Notes under the pieces: model-generated
Told to the model about the DNA's origin: nothing
The model's database searches: none
The model's input: the letters and a program-made list of their open reading frames with translations, nothing else
Translations under genes and position numbers: made by a program
Part shown: one piece after another, positions 50,723 to 59,398 of the stretch
How the letters are laid out: the number at the start of each line of letters is the position of its first letter
Position numbering within the stretch: position 1 is the stretch's first letter
Assembly (NCBI GenBank): GCA_041398025.1
Contig: JAWKVM010000041.1
Span: 1 to 64,000 of the forward strand
Origin: JANQPX01 sp041398025
GTDB lineage: Bacteria; Pseudomonadota; Alphaproteobacteria; Geminicoccales; Geminicoccaceae
DNA length: 64,000 nt
Direction of reading: 5' to 3'

Positions 50723-50811
50723 ATCCTGCCATTCGGTCTTGCCAATCGAGCGCCCCATCCTTAACGCGTTGGGAGCGTGCTGCAAACGGCTTGGTGGGCG
50801 GGTCGACAACT

Positions 50812-51564
50812 ATGCCACATCTCACCATCGGTCTCAAAAAAATCGCCTATGACGTGCGCACCAGCCCACGGGCGAAGCGGCTGAGGCTGACGGTGCGCCC
50901 GGAGGGCGTCGAGGTGGTGGTGCCGCCGCGTGTGCCGGCTCGCGAGATCAATGCGTTCATCGACAGCCACCGCGGCTGGATCCGAGCCAAAGTCGAGGCC
51001 TTTCAGGCGCTGCTGGACAGCCATGCCGGGCCGGAACGGCTGGAGGACGGCGCCACGATCATGTTCCGCGGCGAGCCGACACCCCTTGCCATCGGGTTTT
51101 CGGACCGCGTTCGCCCCAAAGTGGTCGAAGGTGACGGGTTCCGGCTGGAGCTGCCAAGCCGGCTCCGCCCTGAAGAGCACGAGTCCGCCATCGAGCGCAC
51201 GCTGGTCAATCATCTGAAAAAGCAGGCGAAGTCCGACGCGCAGATGGCGATCGAGCAGTTCGGCCCCCCCCATGGTCTCGAGCCCTCCGCCCTGCACATC
51301 AAGGATCAAAAGCGGCTTTGGGGAAGCTGCACCTATGCCGGCGTGATCAACCTCAACTGGCGCCTGATCTTCGCCCCCGCCGCCGTCTTCGACTATGTGG
51401 TCGTGCACGAGCTCTGCCATCTGCGCCATCGCCATCATCAGCCACCGTTCTGGCGGATGGTCGGCGAGGTCATGCCGGGTTTCGAGCGCCACCGCCGCTG
51501 GCTGAAGCAGAACGGCCATCTCCTGACCCTGAAGCGGCCAGGCGGCGGCCAGCTCTCCGGCTGA
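50812..51564 (+). CDS. YgjP-like (M48-related) metallopeptidase domain protein
   Basis: Protein of 250 aa of the YgjP/DUF45 family. The zinc motif HEXXH is His199-Glu200-His203 in VVVHELCHLRHRHHQPPFW, preceded by the conserved RLWGSCTYAGVINLNWRL block. Cytosolic, no signal peptide. Substrate unknown. ATG at 50812 begins MPHLTIGLKKIAYDV. Divergent from the SMP-30 gene and 87 bp before the RND adaptor. Confidence 0.92.
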   Translation: MPHLTIGLKKIAYDVRTSPRAKRLRLTVRPEGVEVVVPPRVPAREINAFIDSHRGWIRAKVEAFQALLDSHAGPERLEDGATIMFRGEPTPLAIGFSDRVRPKVVEGDGFRLELPSRLRPEEHESAIERTLVNHLKKQAKSDAQMAIEQFGPPHGLEPSALHIKDQKRLWGSCTYAGVINLNWRLIFAPAAVFDYVVVHELCHLRHRHHQPPFWRMVGEVMPGFERHRRWLKQNGHLLTLKRPGGGQLSG

Positions 51565-51651
51565 GCGCCGATGCCGCAGGATGGCCAGGCTTGAGAGTGG
51601 CATCCCCGATCGCTACATGGCGATAAGGCAAGAACCAGGTGACGTGATCGC

Positions 51652-52905
51652 GTGCGCATCGCTCCGAAAATCCTCCTGCCGGTGGTCTTGCTCGCGGCCT
51701 CGCTTGCCGGTGCGGGCTATTTGCGCGCGACCAAGCCCGAGGTCACGCCCGCCCCCGAGACCGAGACGGTCTGGAGCGTGCGCGCGGTCACGGTCGAGCG
51801 CCGGGATCATCAGCCGATCCTCGATCTCTACGGCCAGCTGGTCGCCGGCCGTGAGGTGACGATCCGCCCCAAGGTCGCCGGCGAGGTCATCGAGGCCTCG
51901 GACAAGCTGCGAGAAGGCGGTCGTTTCGCCGAAGGCGAGGTGATGCTGCGTATCGATCCCTTCGACTATCAGGCGGCGATCGACGATCTCCGCGCCCAGA
52001 CCGCCGAGGCGGCGGCCAGGCGCGACGAGCTCTCGGCCAACCGCGCCACGGAGGAGACGATGCTCGTGCTGGACCGGGACCAGCGCGATCTGATCCGCCG
52101 TGACGTCGAGCGCTATGAGCGGCTTTCCGGGAGCCGCGCCGCCTCGGAGAAAGCGCTGGACGATGCCCGAATCGCGCTGTCCAGGCAGACGGGCACGGTC
52201 AGCCAGCGCGAGCAGGCGATCGTCATGCTGGAGGCGAAGCTCGCCCAGCAGGACGCGGTGATCGCCCGCCTGTCGGTCGCCGAAAGGCGCGCCCGGCGGG
52301 ATCTGGCGGATACGACGATCAAAGCGCCTTTCGCGGGCGTGATCGCCGATGTCGGGGCGGAGCGCGGCCAGCAGCTCGGCCTGAACGACACCGTCGCCCT
52401 CCTGATCGACGATCGGGCCCTTGAGATCAGCTTTCAGCTCGCGGACGCGGATTTCGGCCGGCTCTGGCAAAGCGGTCTGATCGGACGCAAGGTGACCGGC
52501 CGCTGGAAGCTCGGCAGGTCCGAATTCGCGCTGCCCGCCACCATCGCGCGCGTGGTGCCGACGATCGATCCGGCGAGCGGCGGCGTGACCGTCTATGCAA
52601 GCCTCGACGACCGGCACGACGATGTCCCGCTGCGGCCGGGCGCCTTCATCGAGATCGAGATGCAGGACCGCCTCTACGAGGACGTGGTCCAGCTCCCGGC
52701 AAGCGCCCTGTTCGACCAGGACACCGTCTATGTGATCGCGGACAGCCGCCTGCGTGCGGAGAGGGTCGACCTCGTCTCGATCACCGGCAGTGACGTGCTG
52801 GTCAGAGCGGATATCGCCGAGGGCACGGAGATCCTCGCCTCCAGGCTCGCCGAAGTCGCGCCGGGGCTTCGGGTCGAGGTGGTCGAGGCCGGGGCGGCGG
52901 AGTGA
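51652..52905 (+). CDS. RND efflux periplasmic adaptor
   Basis: Membrane-fusion protein of 417 aa linking an RND pump to an outer-membrane channel. N-terminal anchor (ILLPVVLLAASLAGAGYL), then the split biotinyl-lipoyl-like halves (VTIRPKVAGEVIEASDKL and DTTIKAPFAGVIADVGAERG) separated by a long coiled-coil hairpin (residues 105-205), then beta-barrel and membrane-proximal domains. The start is a GTG at 51652. Overlaps the permease gene by 4 bp. No TolC-like gene lies next to the pair. Confidence 0.93.
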   Translation: MRIAPKILLPVVLLAASLAGAGYLRATKPEVTPAPETETVWSVRAVTVERRDHQPILDLYGQLVAGREVTIRPKVAGEVIEASDKLREGGRFAEGEVMLRIDPFDYQAAIDDLRAQTAEAAARRDELSANRATEETMLVLDRDQRDLIRRDVERYERLSGSRAASEKALDDARIALSRQTGTVSQREQAIVMLEAKLAQQDAVIARLSVAERRARRDLADTTIKAPFAGVIADVGAERGQQLGLNDTVALLIDDRALEISFQLADADFGRLWQSGLIGRKVTGRWKLGRSEFALPATIARVVPTIDPASGGVTVYASLDDRHDDVPLRPGAFIEIEMQDRLYEDVVQLPASALFDQDTVYVIADSRLRAERVDLVSITGSDVLVRADIAEGTEILASRLAEVAPGLRVEVVEAGAAE

Positions 52906-55900
52906 CCGCCCCCGGAAGCGACGGGCCAGGGAGGGGCGGCGGCCTGATCCGCCTGTTCGCGCGCCATCCGACCGCCGGCAACCTCCTGATGGCGGTCATG
53001 CTGCTGGCCGGCTTCTTCGCGCTCGCCAAGCTCAATCGCCAGTTCTTCCCCGATTTCGGCATCGACGTCATCCACATCTCGGTCGCATGGCCAGGGGCTT
53101 CCGCCGAAGACGCCGAAGCCTCGATCGTCGAGGCGATCGAACCGGAAGTGCGCTTTCTCGACGGCGTCGACCAGACGATCGGCGTGGCCAGCGAGGGGCT
53201 GGGTGCGGTCTATGTCGAGTACAAGCAGGGGGCGGACATGCAGCGGGCACTCTCCGAGGTCGAGAGCGCCGTCGCCCAGATCACGACCCTGCCGGAGGAC
53301 AGCGAGCGGCCGACGATCCGTCAGATCGTGCGCTACGACACCCTGGCGCGGCTGGTGCTGTCCGGACCGTTCGACGAGGCCGAGCTCAAGCGCTACGCCA
53401 AGGCGATCCGGGACGATCTCCTGGCGCTCGGCATCGACCGCGTCAATCTCCGCGGCGTGCGCGACGAGGAGATCCGGGTCGAGCTGACGCCCGCCGCCCT
53501 TCGCCGCCTCGACCTGACACTCGACGACATCGCCGGCGCCATCGCACGCTCGTCGCAGGACGTGCCGGCCGGCGATCTCGGCGGCAGCTTCGAGCGGCAG
53601 CCGCGCGCCCTCGGTCTCGCGCGCAGCGCCGAGGATGTCGCCGCCATCGAGGTGCGCTCGACGCCGTCGGGACAAAAGCTCCGCGTCGGCGACATCGCCC
53701 TGGTGAGCGAGGGCTTCGATCCGGACCAGACCGAAGGACGCCGCTTCGGCGAGCGCGCCGTCGAGCTCGAGGTGCAGCGCTCCCTGGCCTCGGATGCGCT
53801 CGATTCCGCCGATGCCCTGGATGCCTATCTCGCCGATCTCCCGGACGACCTGCCCGCCGCCCTCGAGATCGAGGTCTACGACATCCTCGCCAACCTCATC
53901 CGCGAGCGCATCAGCCTCCTTTTGCGCAACGGGGCCGGCGGCCTCGTTCTGGTCATCGGCATCCTGTTCCTCTTCCTGAACACGCGGGTCGCGTTCTGGA
54001 TCGCGGCGGGTATTCCGATCTCCCTGATGGCAATGCTCGCGGTCCTCTGGCTGAACGGCCAGACCATCAACATGATCAGCCTGTTCGCCATGCTGCTGGC
54101 GATCGGCATCGTGGTCGATGACGCGATCGTCGTCGGCGAGCATGCGGCCGCCCTGCGCGAGCGCGGGCTGGATCCGGGCTCGGCAGCCGAGCAGGGCGTG
54201 CTCCACATGGTCGCTCCCGTGACCAGCGCCTCGCTCACCACCATCGCCTCCTTCCTCCCCATCTTCGTGATCGGCGGGATCATCGGCACCATCATCCGCG
54301 AGGTGCCGCTGGTGGTCATCGCCGTCCTGATCGCAAGCCTGATCGAGTGCTTCTTCGTCCTCCCCTGCCACATGCGCGGCGCCCTCCGGGACCTCGGACG
54401 CCCAGGCCGATGGCGCCTGGCGTTCAATCGCGGCTTCGACCATTTTCGCGACGTGCGCTTCCGACGCTGGGTCGAAACCGTGCTCGCCTGGCGCTATACG
54501 GCCGCGGCCGCGGCGGCCGGCGCGCTCATCCTGTCGATCGCCCTGATCATGGGGGACCGGATCGGGTTCGTGTTCTTCTCATCCCCCGAAGCCGATACGA
54601 TCGAGGTCAATCTGCAGATGTCGCCCGGCACGGAGCGCAGGCAGACGGCCCAAGCCCTCCAGACGATCGACGCGGCCCTCTATCGGACGGCGGCGAGCGT
54701 CGTCGACGATCCGGACGAGCTGGTGGTGATGAGCTTCGCCGAGCTCGGTGCCACCGTCGGCCGCGGTTCCGGAGGCCAGCGGCTCACCGGCGACAATATC
54801 GGCTCGCTGCACGTGCAGCTGGTCTCTTCGGACGCGAGACCGGTGCGCATCGATGCCTTTGTCGACGCCTGGCGTGCGGCGATTCCGCCGCTTCCCGGCG
54901 TCGAGCTTCTGACCTTGACGGAGCGCACCGGCGGACCCCCGGGACGCGAGCTCGACATTCGCCTGCGCGGCGGCCATTCGCTCGACGGGCTGAAGCAGGC
55001 CTCCCTCGAGCTGCGCGCCCTGCTCGCGCGCCTTCCCGGCGTCAGCCAGATCGACGACGACCTGCCCTACGGCAAGGAGGAGGTGCTGATCGAGCTGACC
55101 CCGAGAGGCCGAGCACTCGGCTTCACCACCGAAAGCGTCGGCCGTCAGCTGCGCGATGCGCTGGAAGGTCGGATCGCCAAGCGCTTTCCGCGCGGTGACG
55201 AAGAGGTCGACGTCGTCGTCGGCCTCACCGGCGAAGCGGTGGCACGCCTGGGCTTGGCGGACTTTGTCTTGAGGAGTCCGGACGATCGGGAAGTGGTGCT
55301 CGGCGAGGTGGCGACGCTGCGGGACGACCGCGGCTATGCGCGCATCCAGAGGGAAGACGGGGTCAGGCGGGCCGCGATCACGGCCGAGCTCGACGAAGCG
55401 CTGATCAAGCAGGAGCAGGTGATCCAAGCACTCGGGGACGGCGGCATCGACGACATCGCCGGACGCTACGGCCTCGACTACCGCTTCGCGGGCAAGGCCG
55501 AGGAGCAGGCGGAAACCTTCGCCGACATCCGTCTCGGCGCCATGCTCGCTCTGGCCCTGATCTACATCATCCTCGCCTGGGTGTTCGCGAGCTTCACGCG
55601 CCCGTTCGCGGTGATGCTGGTGATCCCGTTCGGGCTGATCGGCGCCGTGCTCGGCCATCTGGCCATGGGCTTCGATCTCTCGATCCTGAGCCTCATCGCC
55701 TTTCTCGGGCTGGCCGGCATTCTGGTGAACGACAGCATCATCCTGGTGAGCGCGATCGACCGCCTGTGCAGGGGCGGTCTGCCGCTGCAGCAGGCCATCG
55801 TCGACGGCACCTGTTCCCGCCTGCGCGCCGTGATCCTCACCTCGGCGACGACCATCGGCGGCCTGACGCCGCTCCTGTTCGAAACCAGCCTGCAGGCGCG

Positions 55901-56054
55901 GTTTCTCATCCCGATGGGCATCACCATCGTCTTCGGCCTGATGGTGACGACCTTCCTGGTGCTGTTCCTGGTGCCGGCCATGATCGGCATTCAGGCCGAT
56001 ATCGGCACCCTCGCGTCGCGCTGGTTCGGCCGGCACCGGACAGCGGCCGCCTAA
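52902..56054 (+). CDS. RND efflux permease (AcrB/HAE1 family)
   Basis: Proton-driven inner-membrane transporter of 1050 aa with 12 helices and two large periplasmic loops. Begins with the usual ARHPTAGNLLMAVMLLAGFF segment. The proton-relay region of helix 4 contains ISLFAMLLAIGIVVDDAIVV with the two adjacent Asp residues; helix 10 has SLIAFLGLAGILVNDSIILV. Drugs, lipids or metals are all possible; the lack of CusA-type Met residues argues for organic substrates. GTG start at 52902 overlaps the adaptor stop. The stop overlaps the convergent gene at 56051. Confidence 0.94.
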   Translation: MTAPGSDGPGRGGGLIRLFARHPTAGNLLMAVMLLAGFFALAKLNRQFFPDFGIDVIHISVAWPGASAEDAEASIVEAIEPEVRFLDGVDQTIGVASEGLGAVYVEYKQGADMQRALSEVESAVAQITTLPEDSERPTIRQIVRYDTLARLVLSGPFDEAELKRYAKAIRDDLLALGIDRVNLRGVRDEEIRVELTPAALRRLDLTLDDIAGAIARSSQDVPAGDLGGSFERQPRALGLARSAEDVAAIEVRSTPSGQKLRVGDIALVSEGFDPDQTEGRRFGERAVELEVQRSLASDALDSADALDAYLADLPDDLPAALEIEVYDILANLIRERISLLLRNGAGGLVLVIGILFLFLNTRVAFWIAAGIPISLMAMLAVLWLNGQTINMISLFAMLLAIGIVVDDAIVVGEHAAALRERGLDPGSAAEQGVLHMVAPVTSASLTTIASFLPIFVIGGIIGTIIREVPLVVIAVLIASLIECFFVLPCHMRGALRDLGRPGRWRLAFNRGFDHFRDVRFRRWVETVLAWRYTAAAAAAGALILSIALIMGDRIGFVFFSSPEADTIEVNLQMSPGTERRQTAQALQTIDAALYRTAASVVDDPDELVVMSFAELGATVGRGSGGQRLTGDNIGSLHVQLVSSDARPVRIDAFVDAWRAAIPPLPGVELLTLTERTGGPPGRELDIRLRGGHSLDGLKQASLELRALLARLPGVSQIDDDLPYGKEEVLIELTPRGRALGFTTESVGRQLRDALEGRIAKRFPRGDEEVDVVVGLTGEAVARLGLADFVLRSPDDREVVLGEVATLRDDRGYARIQREDGVRRAAITAELDEALIKQEQVIQALGDGGIDDIAGRYGLDYRFAGKAEEQAETFADIRLGAMLALALIYIILAWVFASFTRPFAVMLVIPFGLIGAVLGHLAMGFDLSILSLIAFLGLAGILVNDSIILVSAIDRLCRGGLPLQQAIVDGTCSRLRAVILTSATTIGGLTPLLFETSLQARFLIPMGITIVFGLMVTTFLVLFLVPAMIGIQADIGTLASRWFGRHRTAAA

Positions 56055-56692
56055 CGCCGGGACGCGTCGGCCAGGAGGACGATCGGCTGCTGGGCCAGGA
56101 AGAAGACCGGGCGGGCATTGATGTCGACCAGATTGAAGGCGAGCCGCACCGCCTCGTCGGGCTGCACGTGTCCCTGGTCGAAACGCAGCCGGTCATAGGG
56201 TTCGTCCTGCGCGCGGGCCGCGGCGAAAAGGTCGGAATGCAGCCTGTCGCCGAGCACCCGCATCTGATCGAACGACAGGCCGTCGCTATAGGCGCTCGCC
56301 TCACCGAATTCGCTGCGCAGCTCGAGGTCGAACCCGGACCATCGCCAGGCACTCTTGTTGATAACCACCTTCACCAGCGAGCGCATGAGCACGCCGAAGC
56401 CCGGCGATCGGTTCAGTTCGGCCTCGCCGGGACGGATGGTCAACACCGCAGGCCCCAGACCTGTGATTTCCTCGACCAGAACGATCGGATCCGAGACGCG
56501 ACCGCTGCCACTCGCCGAGATAAGACGAAAACCGCCGAGTTCATCGCTGAAGGCGAGACCGCCAGCGTGCAGGGTCTCCGCAGAAACGCAGGGAGGCAAG
56601 GCGATCGACAGGACGACGCCGATCGCCAGGATCCAGCCGGAAGGGTCCGGCCATCTCGGACAGCCGCCATGCCCGTCGGCCAATGCCGTCAC
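56051..56692 (-). CDS. Exported protein of unknown function
   Basis: Unrecognised protein of 213 aa. A hydrophobic segment (GWILAIGVVLSIALPPCVSA) followed by ETLHAGG looks like a signal peptide. The mature part contains GGFRLISASGSGRVSDPIVL, LGPAVLTIRPGEAELNRSPG and a final segment rich in aromatic and Leu residues (VRLAFNLVDINARPVFFLAQ). The GTG at 56692 was chosen because it puts the hydrophobic segment near the N-terminus; the open frame begins with a TTG at 56797. Stops convergently with the RND permease, overlapping by 4 bp. Confidence 0.65.
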   Translation of the reverse strand: MTALADGHGGCPRWPDPSGWILAIGVVLSIALPPCVSAETLHAGGLAFSDELGGFRLISASGSGRVSDPIVLVEEITGLGPAVLTIRPGEAELNRSPGFGVLMRSLVKVVINKSAWRWSGFDLELRSEFGEASAYSDGLSFDQMRVLGDRLHSDLFAAARAQDEPYDRLRFDQGHVQPDEAVRLAFNLVDINARPVFFLAQQPIVLLADASRR

Positions 56693-56922
56693 CAGGCGCA
56701 CCGCCGGCCCCGCAGGTGGCTGCTGCGGCTCACCATGCTGATCCCCTCGCTCCTCCGCTCCCTGATCGAGCAAAGCGCCCCTGCCACCGATCAGCAATGC
56801 ACCCGAAGCGTCATCACATCCGGCAGGTGACCACGTTCAACATAAAGTGTCGCAGCCCGGTGCAACCTCAAGGGCAATGGTGACGGTCGCGCGGAAAGCC
56901 GCGAGCGGACGGTTCCGCGCGG

Positions 56923-58500
56923 TCAGCCGGCCCGAACGATCTCGCTGGCACGGCGATCGATGTGGTCCGCAAGGCGAAGCGCAAGGGTGACGATGGTCAG
57001 TGTCGGATTTGCACAGCCTCCGGTGGTAAAAACGCTGCTCCCCGCCATGAACAGATTGCGTGTCGAGAACACCCGGCAATTGGCGTCGACGACACCGCGG
57101 GACGCATCGGCGGCCATGCGGGTCGTGCCCATATGGTGGTAGCCACCGAGAATCGGATCGTCATCCGATGGCTCGTCTTCCAGAAGCCATCGAGGCATGC
57201 CGACCCGTCCCAGATCGAGCCGGCCGAATTCCGCACCGATCAGGACCGCGAGTTCGCGAATCGAGCGCTTGTCGATCTCGCTCAGCCGCCAGTCGAGCTG
57301 GAGACGACGAAGGCCGAGCGCATCCTTCTCATCACCCAGAAGGACACGGCTCGAAGGATTCGGTGCCTGCTCGGCTTCCGTATAGAGGTAGACCGACGGG
57401 TCAAAACGCTCTTCCAGCGCCTCTTTGAGACCGACGGCATCAGTGATCAGATTGGCGATATGGGTCCCAAAATCATCCGGGAAGCGCCGGCGCAGCCAGG
57501 CCATCTTCAGCCGGTGCAGCGAGTCGTACGCAACCGAGCGTTCGCGTGCCTGGAACAGAGGACCGAGGCCGATGGCGCTGCCTAGAATCTGCCGATCCTG
57601 CTGCATCGCCCGGCTGGCCATCAGATAGGCACGATACTGCCTGTCTCCCTTGAACAGCGAGTCGTAGGAGGGCACCCAGTCGTCCCGATCGCTGATCACC
57701 TGACCCGCGTCGGTGTTCAAATGCTCCATGAAGAAGCGACCGACCAGATCCCGGTCGTTGCCGATGCCTTTCGACTGCACCGAGGTCGCGTTCAGGAGCA
57801 GACGCGGATTTTCGAGACCGCCGAGCGCCAGGACGAAATGACGGGCATGCACCTTGGCGGATTTCCCCTCCAACGTCTTGATGCGATAGGCCGTGACCTC
57901 CTGTCCTGCCGCGTCCATCTCGATGTCGACCAGATTCGCGTGGAGCAGCACGTCGAGGGACGGCGCCTGTTCCAGCTTTTCCCGGTGCTCGACCCCGAAA
58001 TTGGTCGGCGGGCGGCTGTAATGCCACATTTTGTGATGAATGCGCTCAGGGCGGAAGGGAAGATAACGTGTGCCTTCCGGGGAGATATGCGCACGATCGT
58101 AGTCGAACGGGCCGAGCTCCAGCCAGGGATGGGCCTCGGCATACCAGCTCTTCAGGTCGTCGAAGCCGATCGGCCAGCCGCTGTAGGGAACCCAGTCGCG
58201 CTTTTCGAAGTCCATCGGTTCGAGATGCGAGCACATGCCGCCCCAATGGTTGGTCGATCCGCCGAGGAAGCGCAGGCGCGTGGTGCTGATCTCGTGATAG
58301 GGGCGACCGACATTCTCGCCGACATAGGGATTTTGATCCGCTTCGGTGTAGTCGAACCCGCCGGCTTCCAGCAGAACGACGCGATATTTGCGCTGGGCGA
58401 GCGTCAGGGCCAGGGCCACACCGGCGGCACCGGCACCTGCGATGCAGATATCGCAAACCAGGTCGCCATCGCCGTCATAGCTTCGAAAATCCCGTATCAC
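56923..58500 (-). CDS. GMC-family FAD oxidoreductase
   Basis: Flavoprotein of 525 aa of the glucose-methanol-choline group. The FAD-binding Rossmann motif is CIAGAGAAGVALALTLAQRK at the N-terminus, followed by GGSTNHWGGMCSHL. The substrate domain ends in the GMC_oxred_C block with GGYHHMGTTRMAADASRGVV (catalytic His) and NPTLTIVTLALRLADHI. No signal peptide or haem domain, so the electron acceptor is unclear. Members oxidise sugars, alcohols or sterol-like compounds. No partner gene nearby. Confidence 0.9.
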   Translation of the reverse strand: MIRDFRSYDGDGDLVCDICIAGAGAAGVALALTLAQRKYRVVLLEAGGFDYTEADQNPYVGENVGRPYHEISTTRLRFLGGSTNHWGGMCSHLEPMDFEKRDWVPYSGWPIGFDDLKSWYAEAHPWLELGPFDYDRAHISPEGTRYLPFRPERIHHKMWHYSRPPTNFGVEHREKLEQAPSLDVLLHANLVDIEMDAAGQEVTAYRIKTLEGKSAKVHARHFVLALGGLENPRLLLNATSVQSKGIGNDRDLVGRFFMEHLNTDAGQVISDRDDWVPSYDSLFKGDRQYRAYLMASRAMQQDRQILGSAIGLGPLFQARERSVAYDSLHRLKMAWLRRRFPDDFGTHIANLITDAVGLKEALEERFDPSVYLYTEAEQAPNPSSRVLLGDEKDALGLRRLQLDWRLSEIDKRSIRELAVLIGAEFGRLDLGRVGMPRWLLEDEPSDDDPILGGYHHMGTTRMAADASRGVVDANCRVFSTRNLFMAGSSVFTTGGCANPTLTIVTLALRLADHIDRRASEIVRAG

Positions 58501-58748
58501 CGCACCGCCTCAACCGTTGACCCGAGGTCACCATCGATACGGCAACAACGTTAATTTTCCGTTGCCATCGGCCATTTTTGCCCATGCGGTGCGTGCGGAT
58601 GCGCGCCATCACGATCCTGCCAAGGGAAAACCACGCCCCGATCGTCTGCGAAACCGGCGCTCTGGCGCCGCCGAATTCTTGCCTTTTCAAACCGTTTCGG
58701 TACAAGCGGCGCATCGGCAACGCTTCATCGAAAGGCGGCAGCGAGCTC

Positions 58749-59306
58749 ATGGACGACAGGCAGGCCGGCGCATCCGCGCTGGGTATCGGTCTCGGTATTG
58801 CGGCGATGGTGCTCATCGTGACCGTCTCGAATATTGCCGTGCAATATCCGATCAACGACTGGCTCACCTATGGCGCCCTCACCTATCCCATCGCCTTCCT
58901 GGTGACCGATCTCACCAATCGCGGCCTCGGCAGCGCGGCGGCGCGAAAAGTGGTCTATGCCGGATTCGCCGTCGCCGTCGGCCTCTCGATCTGGCTCGCC
59001 ACCCCACGCATCGCGCTTGCCTCCGGCGCGGCGTTTCTCGTGGCCCAGCTCCTGGACATCGCGGTGTTCGACCGGTTTCGGCGCGCGACCTGGTGGCGTG
59101 CCCCGCTCATCTCGTCGACCGTGGCGTCGCTGCTCGACACGGCGCTGTTCTTCTCGCTCGCCTTTGCCGGAACCGGGCTTCCCTGGATCACCTGGGCGAT
59201 CGGTGACTACGGCGTCAAGATCGCGGTCGCGCTGATCATGCTCCTTCCCTTCCGCCTGGCACTGAACGCCATCGCACCGGCGCCGAACGGAACAAAGCCG
59301 GTCTAG
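58749..59306 (+). CDS. Queuosine-precursor transporter (YhhQ/VUT family)
   Basis: Membrane protein of 185 aa with about six hydrophobic segments and the family motifs NIAVQYPINDWLTYGALTYP, LVTDLTNRGLG and the LLDIAVFDRFRR segment. E. coli YhhQ imports preQ0/preQ1 for queuosine in tRNA, which would suit this protein. ATG at 58749 with GGCAGCGAG upstream. No queuosine synthesis gene is close, and I saw no preQ1 riboswitch in the 248-bp upstream gap. Confidence 0.88.
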   Translation: MDDRQAGASALGIGLGIAAMVLIVTVSNIAVQYPINDWLTYGALTYPIAFLVTDLTNRGLGSAAARKVVYAGFAVAVGLSIWLATPRIALASGAAFLVAQLLDIAVFDRFRRATWWRAPLISSTVASLLDTALFFSLAFAGTGLPWITWAIGDYGVKIAVALIMLLPFRLALNAIAPAPNGTKPV

Positions 59307-59398
59307 CGGCGTGCCCGCATCACGCGCTTCCCTCCGTCGCTGCCAAGATGGCCGATGAGCGGCTAAGGTTAAGGCCGATATAGCGGCGGAGAGCGAGA

